A DNA stretch of 64,000 nt from Leguminivora glycinivorella (GCF_023078275.1 NC_062982.1:1727001-1791000); one strand, 5' to 3'. Counted from the stretch's first letter, positions 32,690 through 42,716 are shown. Numbers and translations are program-made. The notes: a model not told the origin generated them from the letters alone.

Positions 32690-33271
32690 CCTATTCTTAT
32701 CCCCGTCCCTATCTCTATCCTTGTCCCCGTCCCCGTCCCGTCCCTGTTCCCGTCCCTCCCCTATCCCTATGCCCGTCCCCGTCCCCTATTCCTATCTCTA
32801 TTTCTATCCCTATCCCCATCCCTACCCCTATCCCTTCCCTATCCCTTCCCTATCCCTTCCCTATCCCTTCCCTATCCCTTCCCTATCCCTTCCCTATCCC
32901 TTCCCTATCCCTTCCCTATCCCTACCCTATCCCTACCCCTATCCCTATCCCTATCCCTATCCCTATCCCTATCCCTATCCCTATCCCTATCCCTATCCCT
33001 ATCCCTATCCCTATCCCTATCCCTATCCCTATCCCTATCCCTATCTATCCCTATCCCTATCCCTATCCCTACCCCTATCCCTATCCCTATCCCTTCCCTA
33101 TCCCTTCCCTATCCCTTCCCTATCCCTTCCCTATCCCTTCCCTATCCCTTCCCTATCCCTACCCCTATCCCTACCCCTATCCCTATCCCTATCCCTATCC
33201 CTATCCCTATCCCTATCCCTATCCCTATCCCTATCCCTATCCCTATCCCTGACCCTGACCCTATCCCGTTC

Positions 33272-33303
<32 letters not shown>

Positions 33304-33304
33304 A

Positions 33305-33356
<52 letters not shown>

Positions 33357-33384
33357 TTCCCTTTCCCTGTCCTTGCCCCTGTCA
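32690..33384 (+). repeat. about 0.7-kb simple repeat built on CCCTAT / CCCTTCCCTAT / CCCTGT
   Basis: Block structure: irregular CCCNN at 32690-32820; two runs of CCCTTCCCTAT (about 32826-32920 and 33088-33160); long pure CCCTAT runs (about 32936-33045 and 33166-33245); then CCCTGT to 33370. Open frames of alternating Pro/Tyr/Ile or Ser/Leu across it come from the repeat and are not genes. It is not the insect telomere repeat (TTAGG). Confidence 0.95.
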
Positions 33385-33389
33385 AATTA

Positions 33390-34622
33390 TCATGCTAGGA
33401 GGTGAACTTTGAAAAATCCTTTCTTAGTGCTCCTCTAAGGAACTTCCGTGTTAATTTGAAATCTCTTGAACCAGAAGTAAAGTTAATTTTAAATTGAAGG
33501 AAAAATGGAAAAATTCACACCTCCGGCAGGACTCGAACCTGCCTCCGTGGCGCAGTTGGAAGCGCGATGGCCCCGGCAAGGCCAGAGGTCGCAGGTTCGA
33601 GTCCTGCCGGAAATGTGAATTTTTCCATTTTTCCTTCAATTTAAAATTATGTAATATCGCTCGCAGACGTTTCTGCATGATAAAAAACAAATTCAGAAGT
33701 AAAGTTAAAAACTAAACCTATACTTAAGGCTATTTTGGATATTTTAACCCCATTGCACAACAACAGGGGAGAAAATTTCTTTTCCACCTCATTAGATTTT
33801 ATAATCGTTGTATTTATCGTGATCAGCGACCCGATAAACCATAAAAACGATACCCATATTGTGTTTTTGACTGTACCCCCTTTGCACCCCTTTAGGGGTC
33901 AAATTTTCAAAAAACCTGAAACATGTATTTAGTCATATGTCTTTAGGAATCCTCCTGTGAAGTTTCGAATAAAATAGTCAAACTAATCTAGTTTCCCCAT
34001 ACAAACTTTGAACCCCCTATTTCCTAAGAGGAGAATTTTGAAAAATCCTTTCTTAGTGCTCCTCTACGCTATATAAGGAACCTATGTGCCAAATTTGAAA
34101 TCTCTAGGACCAGCGGTTTCGGCTGTGTGTTGATATGTCAGTTAGTCAGTCAGTCAGTTTCTTCTTTTATATATTTTTTGATATTTAAACCCCATTGCAC
34201 TACAACAGGGAAGAAGGTATTTCACTTCCGCCTCGTTAGATTTCAAAAACGTTGTATTTATCGTGATCAGCGACCCGACAAACCATAAAAACGATACCCA
34301 TATTGATTTTTTGACTTTATCACCCCCTTTTCACCTTTTTAGGGGTTAAATTTTCAAAAAACCTGAAACACGTATTCAGTCATATGTCGTAAGGAATCTT
34401 CCTGTGAAGTTTCGAATAAAATAGTCAAACTAATCTTGTTTCCCCATACAAACTTTGAACCCCCATTTGACCCCCTTAGGAGGTGAATTTTGGAAAATCC
34501 TTTCTTAGTGCTCCTCTACACTATATAAGGAACCTACGTGCCAAATTTGAAATCTCTAGGACCAGCGGTTTCGGCTGTGCGTTGATATGTCAGTCAGTCA
34601 GCTTCTTCTTTTATATATTTAG
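33390..34622 (+). repeat. tandem copies of a LINE 3'-UTR-like unit
   Basis: Two long units (about 33725-34165 and 34170-34622) share AACCCCATTGCAC, TCGTGATCAGCGACCCGA, TTTCTTAGTGCTCCTCTA and GACCAGCGGTTTCGGCTGTG, ending in a GTCAGTCAGTCAG microsatellite and CTTCTTTTATATATTT. A third, 5'-broken unit end lies at 33395-33475. The CAGT repeat plus TTTATATATTT ending is a LINE (RTE-like) 3' end, and the tandem arrangement suggests repeated readthrough or duplication. The SINE dimer at 33487 splits it. Confidence 0.7.
33487..33694 (+). mobile_element. snap-back SINE (family B) with 14-bp target duplication
   Basis: AGAAGTAAAGTTAA flanks the insert on both sides (33473-33486 and 33695-33708). The plus part has a tRNA-like head (CTCCGTGGCGCAGTTGG; GCAGGTTCGAGTCCTGCCGG) and body TGAATTTTTCCATTTTTCCT, GCAGACGTTTCTGC. 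The first 54 bases are the inverted complement of the head end plus body (TTTTAAATTGAAGGAAAAAT through GGCAGGACTCGAACCTGC), so the insert is a partial palindrome integrated in one event. Confidence 0.8.
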
Positions 34623-35039
34623 AAGTCTACTAAAAGGCTGACTCTAATGGATCTGATTAGAGTTTCAGTTGGCATCCTACATCAACCTTAGAAACATAAC
34701 TGAGCCTATATGGAACTAACTTTTACCTGTTACGATTTTGGTTAGATTGTACCCTGGTAATTAATACATTAGAGCTTTCGTGGCAATGTTTTCGTGACAT
34801 TGGCCTTGCTTGAGAAAATCGTGTAAAAATACGTTATATAAACTAAAATTTTAAGCAAGCGTGGAATTTTTATTATAGTAATGATAATCTTCATTATTAG
34901 TGAGAAAGTGATAATTATTTAAGGTGACTGTACCGAGCAGAATGCAGAGCATCAACCTGCGATACACGCGAATGACAAATTCGCATAAAAACTGTAAAAT
35001 TGACAGTACACGTGTCTCATGACAAAGTAAAACCGGATT
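34623..35039. other. spacer
   Basis: No supported feature. Confidence 0.45.
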
Positions 35040-35346
35040 CACAGGAGGTTTTGACGACGCAGTCGGTAGTGACCCTGCCTGCTACGCCACGCCGCGGTCC
35101 CGGGTTCGAATCCCGGCAAGGGCATTTATTTGTGGGATGAGCACAGATATTTGTTCCTGAGTCATGGGTGTTAGTATTTATATATTATATATATCGTTGT
35201 CAGAGTCCCACGGTAAGCTCAAGAAGGCTTGTATTGTGGGTACTCGGACAACGATAAACATAATATACATAGAAAACATCCATGACTCGGGAACAAATAT
35301 CTGTGCTCATCACACAAGTAAATGCCCTTACCGGGATTCCAACATT
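35040..35346. mobile_element. SINE family A, head-to-head (snap-back) pair
   Basis: The plus half has a tRNA-like head (GACGCAGTCGGTAGTGACCC; GGTTCGAATCCCGG) and body GAGCACAGATATTTGTTCCT to about 35200. From ATATATCGTTGTC the sequence turns into the minus-strand copy: AGAGTCCCACGGTAAGCTCA, ACTCGGACAACGATA, GGGAACAAATATCTGTGCTC and AAATGCCCTTACCGGGATTCC. The turn lies at a short inverted repeat native to the SINE. No flanking duplication was found. Confidence 0.7.
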
Positions 35347-35574
35347 TACATTTCATCGAAGAGGATCATTATCAAAGTACCTAAAATGCGCAGTTACTGC
35401 CAACAGGATAAAAAAATTGAACCGCCATTTTCATAATTTCAGCCTAACTGGGTACGTAGCCAAATGGACATGCTTACGATACTGTAACTACTAGCCAACG
35501 ACAGTTGTCAACGTTTGTCATTATGGCTAGGCCGGCTGATTTGTGTCAATTTGTTCATCAACATCATCATCTTA

Positions 35575-35729
35575 TCAGCCCTTTATCGCCCGCTGCTGAG
35601 CATAGGCCTCTCTTTTAGCACGGCACTTGTCCCGGTCCTGAGCTAGTCTCATCCAGTTGTGACCTGCAATTTTCCGAATGCCGTCCACCCAACGAGCTAA
35701 CGGATGCCTAGTAGAGGAGATATAGCCTT
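35575..35729 (-). pseudogene. LINE (RTE-like) C-terminal tail
   Basis: The minus frame reads HPLARWVDGIRKIAGHNWMR, LAQDRDKCRAKREAYAQQRA and IKG before TGA (35577-35575), followed by a GATGATGATG-type simple repeat. This is the polyprotein C-terminus of a common insect RTE-like LINE. Its 5' side is cut at the edge of palindrome C. The frame running on into the palindrome is accidental. Confidence 0.75.
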
Positions 35730-36186
35730 GGGGGTCATAATAATTACCACAGAACCGAAGTTTGGTTTTTTTAGTTCTTTGTGTGTGTCTTTTTGACATA
35801 CTAAAAATATAGTAAAATATATTTATGCAAAATGCGTTTTTTCGACCGCCAAAAGTTGTATGAAAAATTACTATGGAAAAAAAATCCTAAAATTTAAAAA
35901 TCGTCTCTGGTATCAACTTATGGGGAATTAGGCGGCAAATTTTTTTATAGCGTTGATGTTTAGCAAAAATATAAATATTTTTCACTATTTTGGTAAAATA
36001 AAAAATGATAAAAATCATAAATTTGATGAAAGGAAGTAATTAAAACATAAATTTCAGCAATGTAATTTTTTTCATATGTCCCACACCATGGTAAATACGG
36101 GTACGATCCGCCTGGTGATTAGCAGTTACGGTAGCCTATGACGCCTGCCAATCTAGAGCCTCCACATGCGCGTTGCTGGCCCTTTA

Positions 36187-36343
36187 GGGTACCTTTCCAC
36201 TAGAGATGCGCAACGTGATAGTGTTTGATATCCACCAATCATGTTCACTGTTCACAAAGCGTAGCGCTAGTAGGAACGGGTTCGACTAAGCTGATTGTGG
36301 ATATCAGAAGCATCCATAACACATCTCTGGTGGAAAGGCACCC
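36187..36343. mobile_element. 157-bp TTA-flanked MITE in the left arm of palindrome C
   Basis: GGGTACCTTTCCACTAGAGA and CATCTCTGGTGGAAAGGCACCC are terminal inverted repeats, with TTA at 36184-36186 and 36344-36346, a PIF/Harbinger-style target site. It was present before the arm was duplicated, since the other arm carries it too. Confidence 0.7.
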
Positions 36344-36619
36344 TTAACAGTCCTCAGCTAGCTCGCAGGATAACGCGCGTCCGCGGGAGAAAAATCCTCC
36401 TATTGGGTAACCGTATTTACCATGAACTTGTATTTTGGTGGGGTTCAATATAAGTATATAAATTGTCGCATCCCATAAAAAAACTGTCGATAAAGCATTA
36501 TATCGAACACGAGAGAAAACCAAAACCTAATAATCATCGGTTTTTCTAGTCATAAATCTGCGCATCCACACACCCTGGACCCGTATATGGTCGCACACTG
36601 CGGCTTCTTCTTCTTCAAC

Positions 36620-36790
36620 CTAGCGTTTTCCCGGCCTAGCGCCAGGGTCCGCTTTCCTACTCAGTCTTCTCCACTTTGCCCGGTCTTCAGCATACTTAGA
36701 CGTGAGATTGTTCTCTTGTATGTCCGCTCCCACGACGTCCAGCCAGCGCTTCTTTGGGCTACCGGGGCCGCGTGACTTAGAGCCTTGGAC
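36620..36790 (-). pseudogene. LINE (RTE-like) C-terminal tail in the loop of palindrome C
   Basis: The minus frame gives SPKKRWLDVVGADIQENNLT, then YAEDRAKWRRLSRKADPGAR and PGKR before TAG (36622-36620). Homologous tails lie at 53708-53862 and, split by a MITE, at 47966-48285, so this is one LINE family with three truncated copies here. No frameshift in this stretch. Confidence 0.75.
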
Positions 36791-36883
36791 AGCGAGATTA
36801 AGGCATCTGTTTTCGATGTAGGCTTAGGAGGATTTTTCTCCCGCGGACGCGCGTTATCCTGCGAGCTAGCTGAGGACTGTTAA

Positions 36884-37040
36884 GGGTGCCTTTCCACCAG
36901 AGATGTGTTATGGATGCTTCTGATATCCACAATCAGCTTAGTCGAACCCGTTCCTACTAGCGCTACGCTTTGTGAACAGTGAACATGATTGGTGGATATC
37001 AAACACTATCACGTTGCGCATCTCTAGTGGAAAGGTACCC
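36884..37040. mobile_element. 157-bp TTA-flanked MITE in the right arm of palindrome C
   Basis: Inverted counterpart of 36187-36343, with TAA at 36881-36883 and 37041-37043. Confidence 0.7.
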
Positions 37041-37499
37041 TAAAGGGCCAGCAACGCGCATGTGGAGGCTCTAGATTGGCAGGCGTCATAGGCTACCGTA
37101 ACTGTTAATCACCAGGCGGATCGTACCCGTATTTACCATGGTGTGGGACATATGAAAAAAATTACATTGCTGAAATTTATGTTTTAATTACTTCCTTTCA
37201 TCAAATTTATGATTTTTATCATTTTTTATTTTACCAAAATAGTGAAAAATATTTATATTTTTGCTAAACATCAACGCTATAAAAAAATTTGCCGCCTAAT
37301 TCCCCATAAGTTGATACCAGAGACGATTTTTTAAATTTTAGGATTTTTTTCCATAGTAATTTTTCATACAACTTTTGGCGGTCGAAAAAACGCATTTTGC
37401 ATAAATATATTTTACTATATTTTTAGTATGTCAAAAAGACACACACAAAGAACTAAAAAAACCAAACTTCGGTTCTGTGGGAATTATTATGACCCCCCC

Positions 37500-38108
37500 A
37501 TACAAATTCTCATTCCACTCCTCTACTATGGATGATTCCTAGATTTTTCTTAGAATGTATTTATTTGATATCCTTGATATTCATACATTTAGTAACCTAT
37601 GACAGCTTGCACATTGTGTGATGCACACTGCATCAGATAAATGTGCACTTTTTTAAATGTATGAAACTGGTCGCTTGAAAGGGATTGCTTCACGATTCAC
37701 GACATAAGACATCAACACAAATGTGCACCTTTACGTTCGTGTTATGCCACTCAATGATTATGGATATCTGTTACTTTGGCCAAGACCTTTTCAACCCGCC
37801 TAAATGTACCTTCATAACCTTGGCCGAAATATTATGAAACTTTTGGAATTACTTAAAATAGCAACAAAACATAGCACTTTAAAACTCTCGAGTATTGTAC
37901 TTATGATATAAAGCCACTTGCTCGTCCCAGGGTTAGCCAAATAACTCAAGGATTATAGGAATATTTGGCTCTAAAGGGTAAAAGGGCTACGTAAACTTCG
38001 GAAACGGTAAAAATAAAAATAGATTAGTTTATGTGTAACTTAGCAAAAATCAATATAGGTACAATCAATCAATTAACAACATGGTATAAGAATGTGGGTA
38101 GATTAGAT
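37500..38108. other. A+T-rich spacer
   Basis: No gene, RNA or repeat recognised. Confidence 0.45.
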
Positions 38109-38111
38109 TTA

Positions 38112-38232
38112 GGGCCAAGTGCATCAACCACATTTTACAGAGACCTCTTCGTCACGCAGCAGAGGTCCATGGAACTAAAATAAAATTTAACGAATGTTTT
38201 AACGGTGACAGGTGGTTTGGTGCAACCGGCCC
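38112..38232. mobile_element. MITE family 6, 121 bp, TTA target duplication
   Basis: GGGCCAAGTGCATCAACCAC and GTGGTTTGGTGCAACCGGCC are inverted ends. TTA flanks at 38109-38111 and 38233-38235. A second member is at 48972-49095. PIF/Harbinger-like by target site. Confidence 0.75.
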
Positions 38233-38235
38233 TTA

Positions 38236-39099
38236 ATAAAACAAACATGAATACAAAAGCTTTCATATTCTGTAATACTTGGGACTAATCTTCTACAGTT
38301 GTTTTTCACTAACAAATTATTAACGTAACTAGTACTATACTGATTTACTCGTTTTGGCTCAGATAAGAAGAGATCTCAGTCAGAAGTCACCGATTCTGTT
38401 TAAACAAAAAAAATTGGTAAAATGTCCGGATCATGCTCACTATAGATAGTATTTCCAGTAGACTTTCAAGAACTTTTGGTAATAAAAAGGTAAATTTAAT
38501 AGTTTATTTATCGATTCAGTTTTAGAGCTACTTGGCAATCGCTCAAAATTGCAAAGTCATGACTGTCATGAGTGTTCGTTTCACAAAAAATAAATAAACA
38601 GTAAACAAACTTATGAAATAAAACTATGCAAACAGATTATATCGTGTATAATGAATTTATGACGTTTCGAAGACAATCATTAAGTAAACAAACTTGTCTA
38701 TAAAAAAAAAATATCTCACCCTCGCCTTGCGAACTTCATTCGGCATTGCCGATAAGTGCGCCTGCGCCGATTCACGTAATCGAATGATACGGTAATCCTG
38801 CGGTCATATGTCACTTCACTCACCGATAAGAGTGCGCGCGCACTCACACTGGCACATAACCTATTTCGTGTGAAAACACTTTATGGGTCGAATTGAGGCG
38901 GTTTTAAGAAGATGCATAGGTCAATTTCAGTTCAACATCAATCGAGTCCCAAAACTCGGCGATAAAATCGGTATTCTCTGGGAAATATGACTTCAGTCTC
39001 TTTAAAACGAGAGTTGATACTGTTGATAGGCTATTATTAATGAGCCGGTGAGCTCCATCTTAAACTGTTTTTTCACAATCCACTAGGTGTGACTTTTTT
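38236..39099. other. spacer with a dispersed fragment at 38600-38690
   Basis: ATAAAACTATGCAAACAGAT and AATGAATTTATGACGTTTCG recur diverged at 56108-56170 (ATAAAACTATGGAAACGGAT; CCGACGTTTCG). Identity unknown; possibly Penelope-like. The rest is featureless. Confidence 0.4.
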
Positions 39100-39310
39100 T
39101 TTTTTTTTAATAAATGGCCTCGGTCCCACTTGATGGGACTATTTTGCCAGTGTCAAGGTAAGTGCGACGTTGTTCGGTAGTAGGCACTTGTAAATTGATA
39201 GCTAGATTTTACAAGGGCACGTGGACTATCGGCCGTCGATGACAAAAAAGGGGCTAAACGCGTTTCGAGATTAATTCTTCATCAGCTTCTCACTATAACA
39301 TTAGTTTACT
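39100..39310 (-). repeat. repeat with hammerhead-ribozyme-like core (39262-39285)
   Basis: On the minus strand CTGATGA (39285-39279) is followed by AGAATTAATCTC and then GAAAC (39266-39262), the core order of a hammerhead ribozyme. The intervening AGA/TCT could form only a weak stem II. The surrounding CGCGTTTAGCCCC resembles the ends of Penelope-like or related retroelements carrying such ribozymes. Tentative. Confidence 0.35.
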
Positions 39311-40689
39311 GCATAATAAGCTATCGATATTACACTTTAAACAACATTAATGAGCAAAAGAAGGAGAAATTATTCGCGACGCTATGCCACTAAGATGGCA
39401 CCCGAACTGGAAGTCCCTAGGTGTGACTAGGAATAATCACCGGTCTTCCACCGGACATCCACATTGATTTTGAAAAAACGATGACAACCACAATACGTGG
39501 AAAATATATTCTTGCAATAATCCAAAATGAATGTGGGTCCTAGAATCCCTGACGGTGATTGACCCTAGTCATACCTGGTGTACGAAGACAGGATCCAAGA
39601 TGAAGCTCACAGGTCTGCTAATCATCACCCGATACTAACAAAACAATTCACAGCACAACTTCTACATCAACCGCCTGAATTTAACCTCCATGAACACAAA
39701 CACTTTTACCCACACACTATCAGAGATTCACAACAAACATCGGCGCGTGCGCACGACAGCGCTCCGCGGTGGTTGGTCGCGGAATGAGGTCCCGGTTGCC
39801 TCCTACAAAAAAGTCTGGGAGTGTAATTGTGTCATTCCGTATCCGGGTCAGTTCCTGATCGGAGATGCGGTAACTGACCGTGACCGATTCCGTGTTGTGC
39901 TGTGTATTTTTTGTGACGTGCAAACTACAGCTGTTTAGGTTTCGTATCATTCTTTACTTTCTGAAGGCATCTATTCGTTTCTCAAGAGTCGAGAAACGTT
40001 ACTATGACCAAAGACAGTGACATAAAAACAACGCGATTAGAGAACGAGTGACGAAATACAACATGACACGACATAATAAATATAGCCGGTCAAGCAAGTT
40101 TTTTAATAGAAAAATGCGTAAAATTCAAAGTTTCTATGGGGACAACAAAGATTTGCACTTTTATTTAGGTATTAAATTTGGCAATTTTTTCTAGTCACAG
40201 AAATGGCTTGACAGACTTAGAAACACAATTAAGTCCAGAGACATTGAAACCTTTATTGAAAATTGTCAAAAGTCTGTCATAAAAAAAATACCCGGAATAT
40301 CATGGAAAATGGTTGAAAAATACTATTTAATAGAGAAAATTGTTTGCTTGAAATTTATAAACACCTGATATACTTAATTTATAGACTTGTTTATAATTAT
40401 TCTGACGTAAGCGACGGCATCGTTGACAATTCGTGTGACTCATTAATCTCATTATAAACTATTTTTAAGAATTGAAGGTCATAAAGGTTGTATTGTATCT
40501 ACTTGATTTTTTTAAAACTTTCCATACTTTGTATGGACAATTGTATGGATGGAAACTTTCCATTTCGTAAATTTAAATTCCCTGTATTTTTCGTGAAAGT
40601 TTGTGAATTTTTCAAGAAATTTAAGATTTTTTTGGAAAGTTTCCGCAACTTGCACATCACTACTCCATACATCAGTAAATGCAAATTAT
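39311..40689. other. spacer
   Basis: No supported gene. A GC-richer stretch (39735-39920) has overlapping short open frames on both strands, neither with a recognisable family, splice pair or motif. Confidence 0.4.
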
Positions 40690-40768
40690 TTGTAAAGACA
40701 TCCGTTTTGCCGCGAAAGACGGACAAACAAACAGACACACACACTTTCCCATTTACAATATTGGTATG
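40690..40768 (+). repeat. repeat Y fragment
   Basis: CCGTTTTGCCGCGAAAGACG, GACAAACAAACAGACACACA and TTTACAATATTGGTATGG match the end of repeat Y at 26195-26260. Confidence 0.6.
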
Positions 40769-40989
40769 GATTATCAAATTCCCTTTGAAACTGTCATTAA
40801 GTATAACAAGTGACAACATTTAGAAGTTGTGCAACAAGGACATGTGCACTTGTGCCACTTGTCTATTCTCGGCTCGAACAATGCCGTTTTCAAAACACAT
40901 TGTTATTCATTATTTCCACGCGACGTTGGCACAGATGTCGCGTTCTTGAATTCTTAACAGCACCTAGCCAACGCGCAATCGGTTACGAT

Positions 40990-41463
40990 TGATTAGAGAT
41001 GGGCCGAATATTCGGTATTCGGCATATTCACCAAGTTTTTCAATGTTCGTATTCGGCCGAATAATTCGGTTGCTTTGCCGAATATTTACCGAATAAACAA
41101 AGTAAAAAAATAATGAAGATCTTTCGTATTCCTTTGGATAATAAGCTCCTATAACTACTAGAAAGATAATTGCCTATGCGTCAAAATACAAATACAAAGT
41201 TGGAAAAACCGTAGTTTAAGAGTTGAGAAGAGTTTAGAGTTGTTTTAACTAAGTTTTAGTTAAATTCACTAAATTGTAATAACATACGTAGTTCTAGTAA
41301 CATAATGTAACCATTATCAATCATTTAATAGTTTTTTGTTAACAACCGCTTTCTAAATATGGCGTAACCGAATATTCGGCCGAATGTTCGGTTCGGTAAG
41401 AGCTGAACCGAATGTTCGGCCGAATATTCGTATTCGGCAAAGTCCATATTCGGCCCATCTCTA
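40990..41463. mobile_element. hAT-type non-autonomous element (about 470 bp) with 8-bp target duplication
   Basis: GTTACGAT lies at 40982-40989 and 41464-41471. Ends TAGAGATGGGCCGAATATTC (from 40994) and ATTCGGCCCATCTCTA are inverted repeats; four extra bases (TGAT) precede the left one. Subterminal ATTCGG/CCGAAT clusters match the element at 21883, but the centre is unrelated and non-coding. Confidence 0.75.
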
Positions 41464-41559
41464 GTTACGATAATATCGTAGTCCTCATATCGTTATTCTA
41501 ACAGATGTCCCTAAAACCAATGCCAAAACAAAAAGGGGTGGAAAAAGGGGTTCGTCAAT

Positions 41560-42000
41560 AAATACCTTTTTCACCACACCAACTGATAAAGGCTCTCTTT
41601 GCTAATCGAAAACATATAGCAAAATTACATTTTATCCACAAGAGTGCAAAGTAATTTCATACAAATTTAAACTTGATATCTTAATCTGGCCGGTAAAATT
41701 TACCTATAAATGCTGATTTTGAATCATAAATATTGAATAAATTGATGGATTTGATTGAATTTGATGTTTTATAGTGAGTATTTTGTTCGTGTTGGTGTGG
41801 TGAAAAATTTTGTGTTTCACTCGGTGGAAAAGTTTGTTTAACCTTCGTGCCTTGGAACCCTGGCAACGCTCAATATTCCACTTTTTCAACCACTCGCTAC
41901 GCTCGCGGTTCAATATTGGAATCTTTCGCTTGCACGGGTATCAATATTGGCACGTGCGGTTAAACAACAACTTTGCTCCCTTGTAAAATAAATAACTATT
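41560..42000 (+). repeat. diverged copy of the 20.3-21.2-kb unit
   Basis: AACCACTCGCTACGCTCGCG, CAACAACTTTGCTCCCTTGT and AAAATAAATAACTATT echo the tandem units at 20344-21213 in the same order, with many substitutions. No coding function. Confidence 0.6.
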
Positions 42001-42059
42001 AATTTCCATGTATATACACATATACACATTTCCATCGTCATCATTTAGATGGCTGGCAG

Positions 42060-42301
42060 TCCTCAACTGTGCGTTTCTCCAGAAACTTCCTGCCCCGTAC
42101 AGCTAAACTGTGGAATGAATCGCCTGCGGTATTTCCGGACCGATAAGACCTTCAAATCTTCAAGAAAAGAGCGTACACCCATCTTAAAGGCCGGCAACGC
42201 ACCTCCAACACCTCTGGTGTTTCGGGTGTCCATGGGCGGCGGTGATCGCTTACCATCAGGCGACCTGTCTGCTCGTTTGCCTCCTATCCCATAAAAAAAA
42301 A
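42060..42301 (+). pseudogene. Jockey-like LINE 3' end: ORF2 C-terminus, 3' UTR and A-tail
   Basis: The frame from 42060 reads SSTVRFSRNFLPRTAKLWNE, SPAVFPDR, an in-frame TAA, then DLQIFKKRAYTHLKGRQRTS and SGVSGVHGRR before TGA at 42243-42245. This is the familiar C-terminus of ORF2 in insect Jockey-like LINEs. A short 3' untranslated region (ATCAGGCGACCTGTCTGCTC) and an A-run of nine follow. It is 5'-truncated and dead. Confidence 0.75.
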
Positions 42302-42559
42302 CCTGAGACATCAATAAGTTGTACAAAACTGCACCAAGAAAGTTAAAGTTTCCATTTCACCGCACAAAATTGTACCCACAATTAAAAATTTATTCCGCCC
42401 GTGTTCAACAAGGTTATCTAACAAGATACTAGTGAAATGTATGGAGTATCTGATAAAATTTCAATTCACTTACACGTAACGACTATTGTTGTAGTTAACA
42501 AAAGAATTGTTAATGCATTTAATGGAATACATTAAAAGTGGAAAAATTACTGCCTTGGG

Positions 42560-42716
42560 TGAGTTAGGGCCCATTTACACGGTGCGAGAACTCGCATGCG
42601 AGATTCGTTACATTGCGGTTTTGATTGGTGTGTTTGAAACCGGAACAATCCGAAATGTAACAAACATCGAATGCGAGATGCGAGCTCGCACATTGCCTAA
42701 ATCTGCCTTTATTTAA
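42560..42716. repeat. probable MITE, imperfect inverted repeat
   Basis: GAGAACTCGCATGCGAGATT is mirrored loosely by AATGCGAGATGCGAGCTCGC around a 70-bp loop, beginning near TTAGGGCCC. Ends are not cleanly defined. Confidence 0.4.

Larger units (their letters stand above)
35730..37496. mobile_element. palindrome C: giant inverted repeat with about 670-bp arms
   Basis: Left arm 35730-36401 and right arm 36836-37496 are near-identical inverted copies. Outer ends: GGGGGTCATAATAATTACCA and GGAATTATTATGACCCCC. Inner ends: GCGGGAGAAAAATCCTCCT and AGGAGGATTTTTCTCCCGC. The arms differ at a few sites (a G/A in GATTAGCAGTTACGG, one A in a TTTAAAAATCG run, TAATTATT/GAATTATT), so they are real diverged copies. 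Each arm holds an A+T-rich outer third, a LINE 3'-UTR-like piece (GCCTATGACGCCTGCCAATC) and a small TTA-flanked MITE. The 434-bp loop contains an RTE-like LINE tail. There is no transposase frame. Confidence 0.85.

Noticed and set aside
32662..33398. Long Pro/Tyr/Ile- and Ser/Leu-repeat proteins on both strands
   Set aside because: All frames are open only because the hexamer repeat contains no stop codons; there is no start context, domain or composition beyond the repeat.
33535..33612. A tRNA gene at the SINE dimer
   Set aside because: Box A and box B are good, but the sequence lies inside an insert with a 14-bp target duplication and shares the SINE body, so it is a SINE head.
39578..39938. 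Possible first exon or CpG-rich promoter near 39.7 kb
   Set aside because: Short overlapping frames on both strands, no splice pair, no motif; GC content alone is not enough.
40488..40823. A 111-codon plus-strand frame
   Set aside because: Its second half is a fragment of repeat Y, and the first half is low-complexity F/K sequence.
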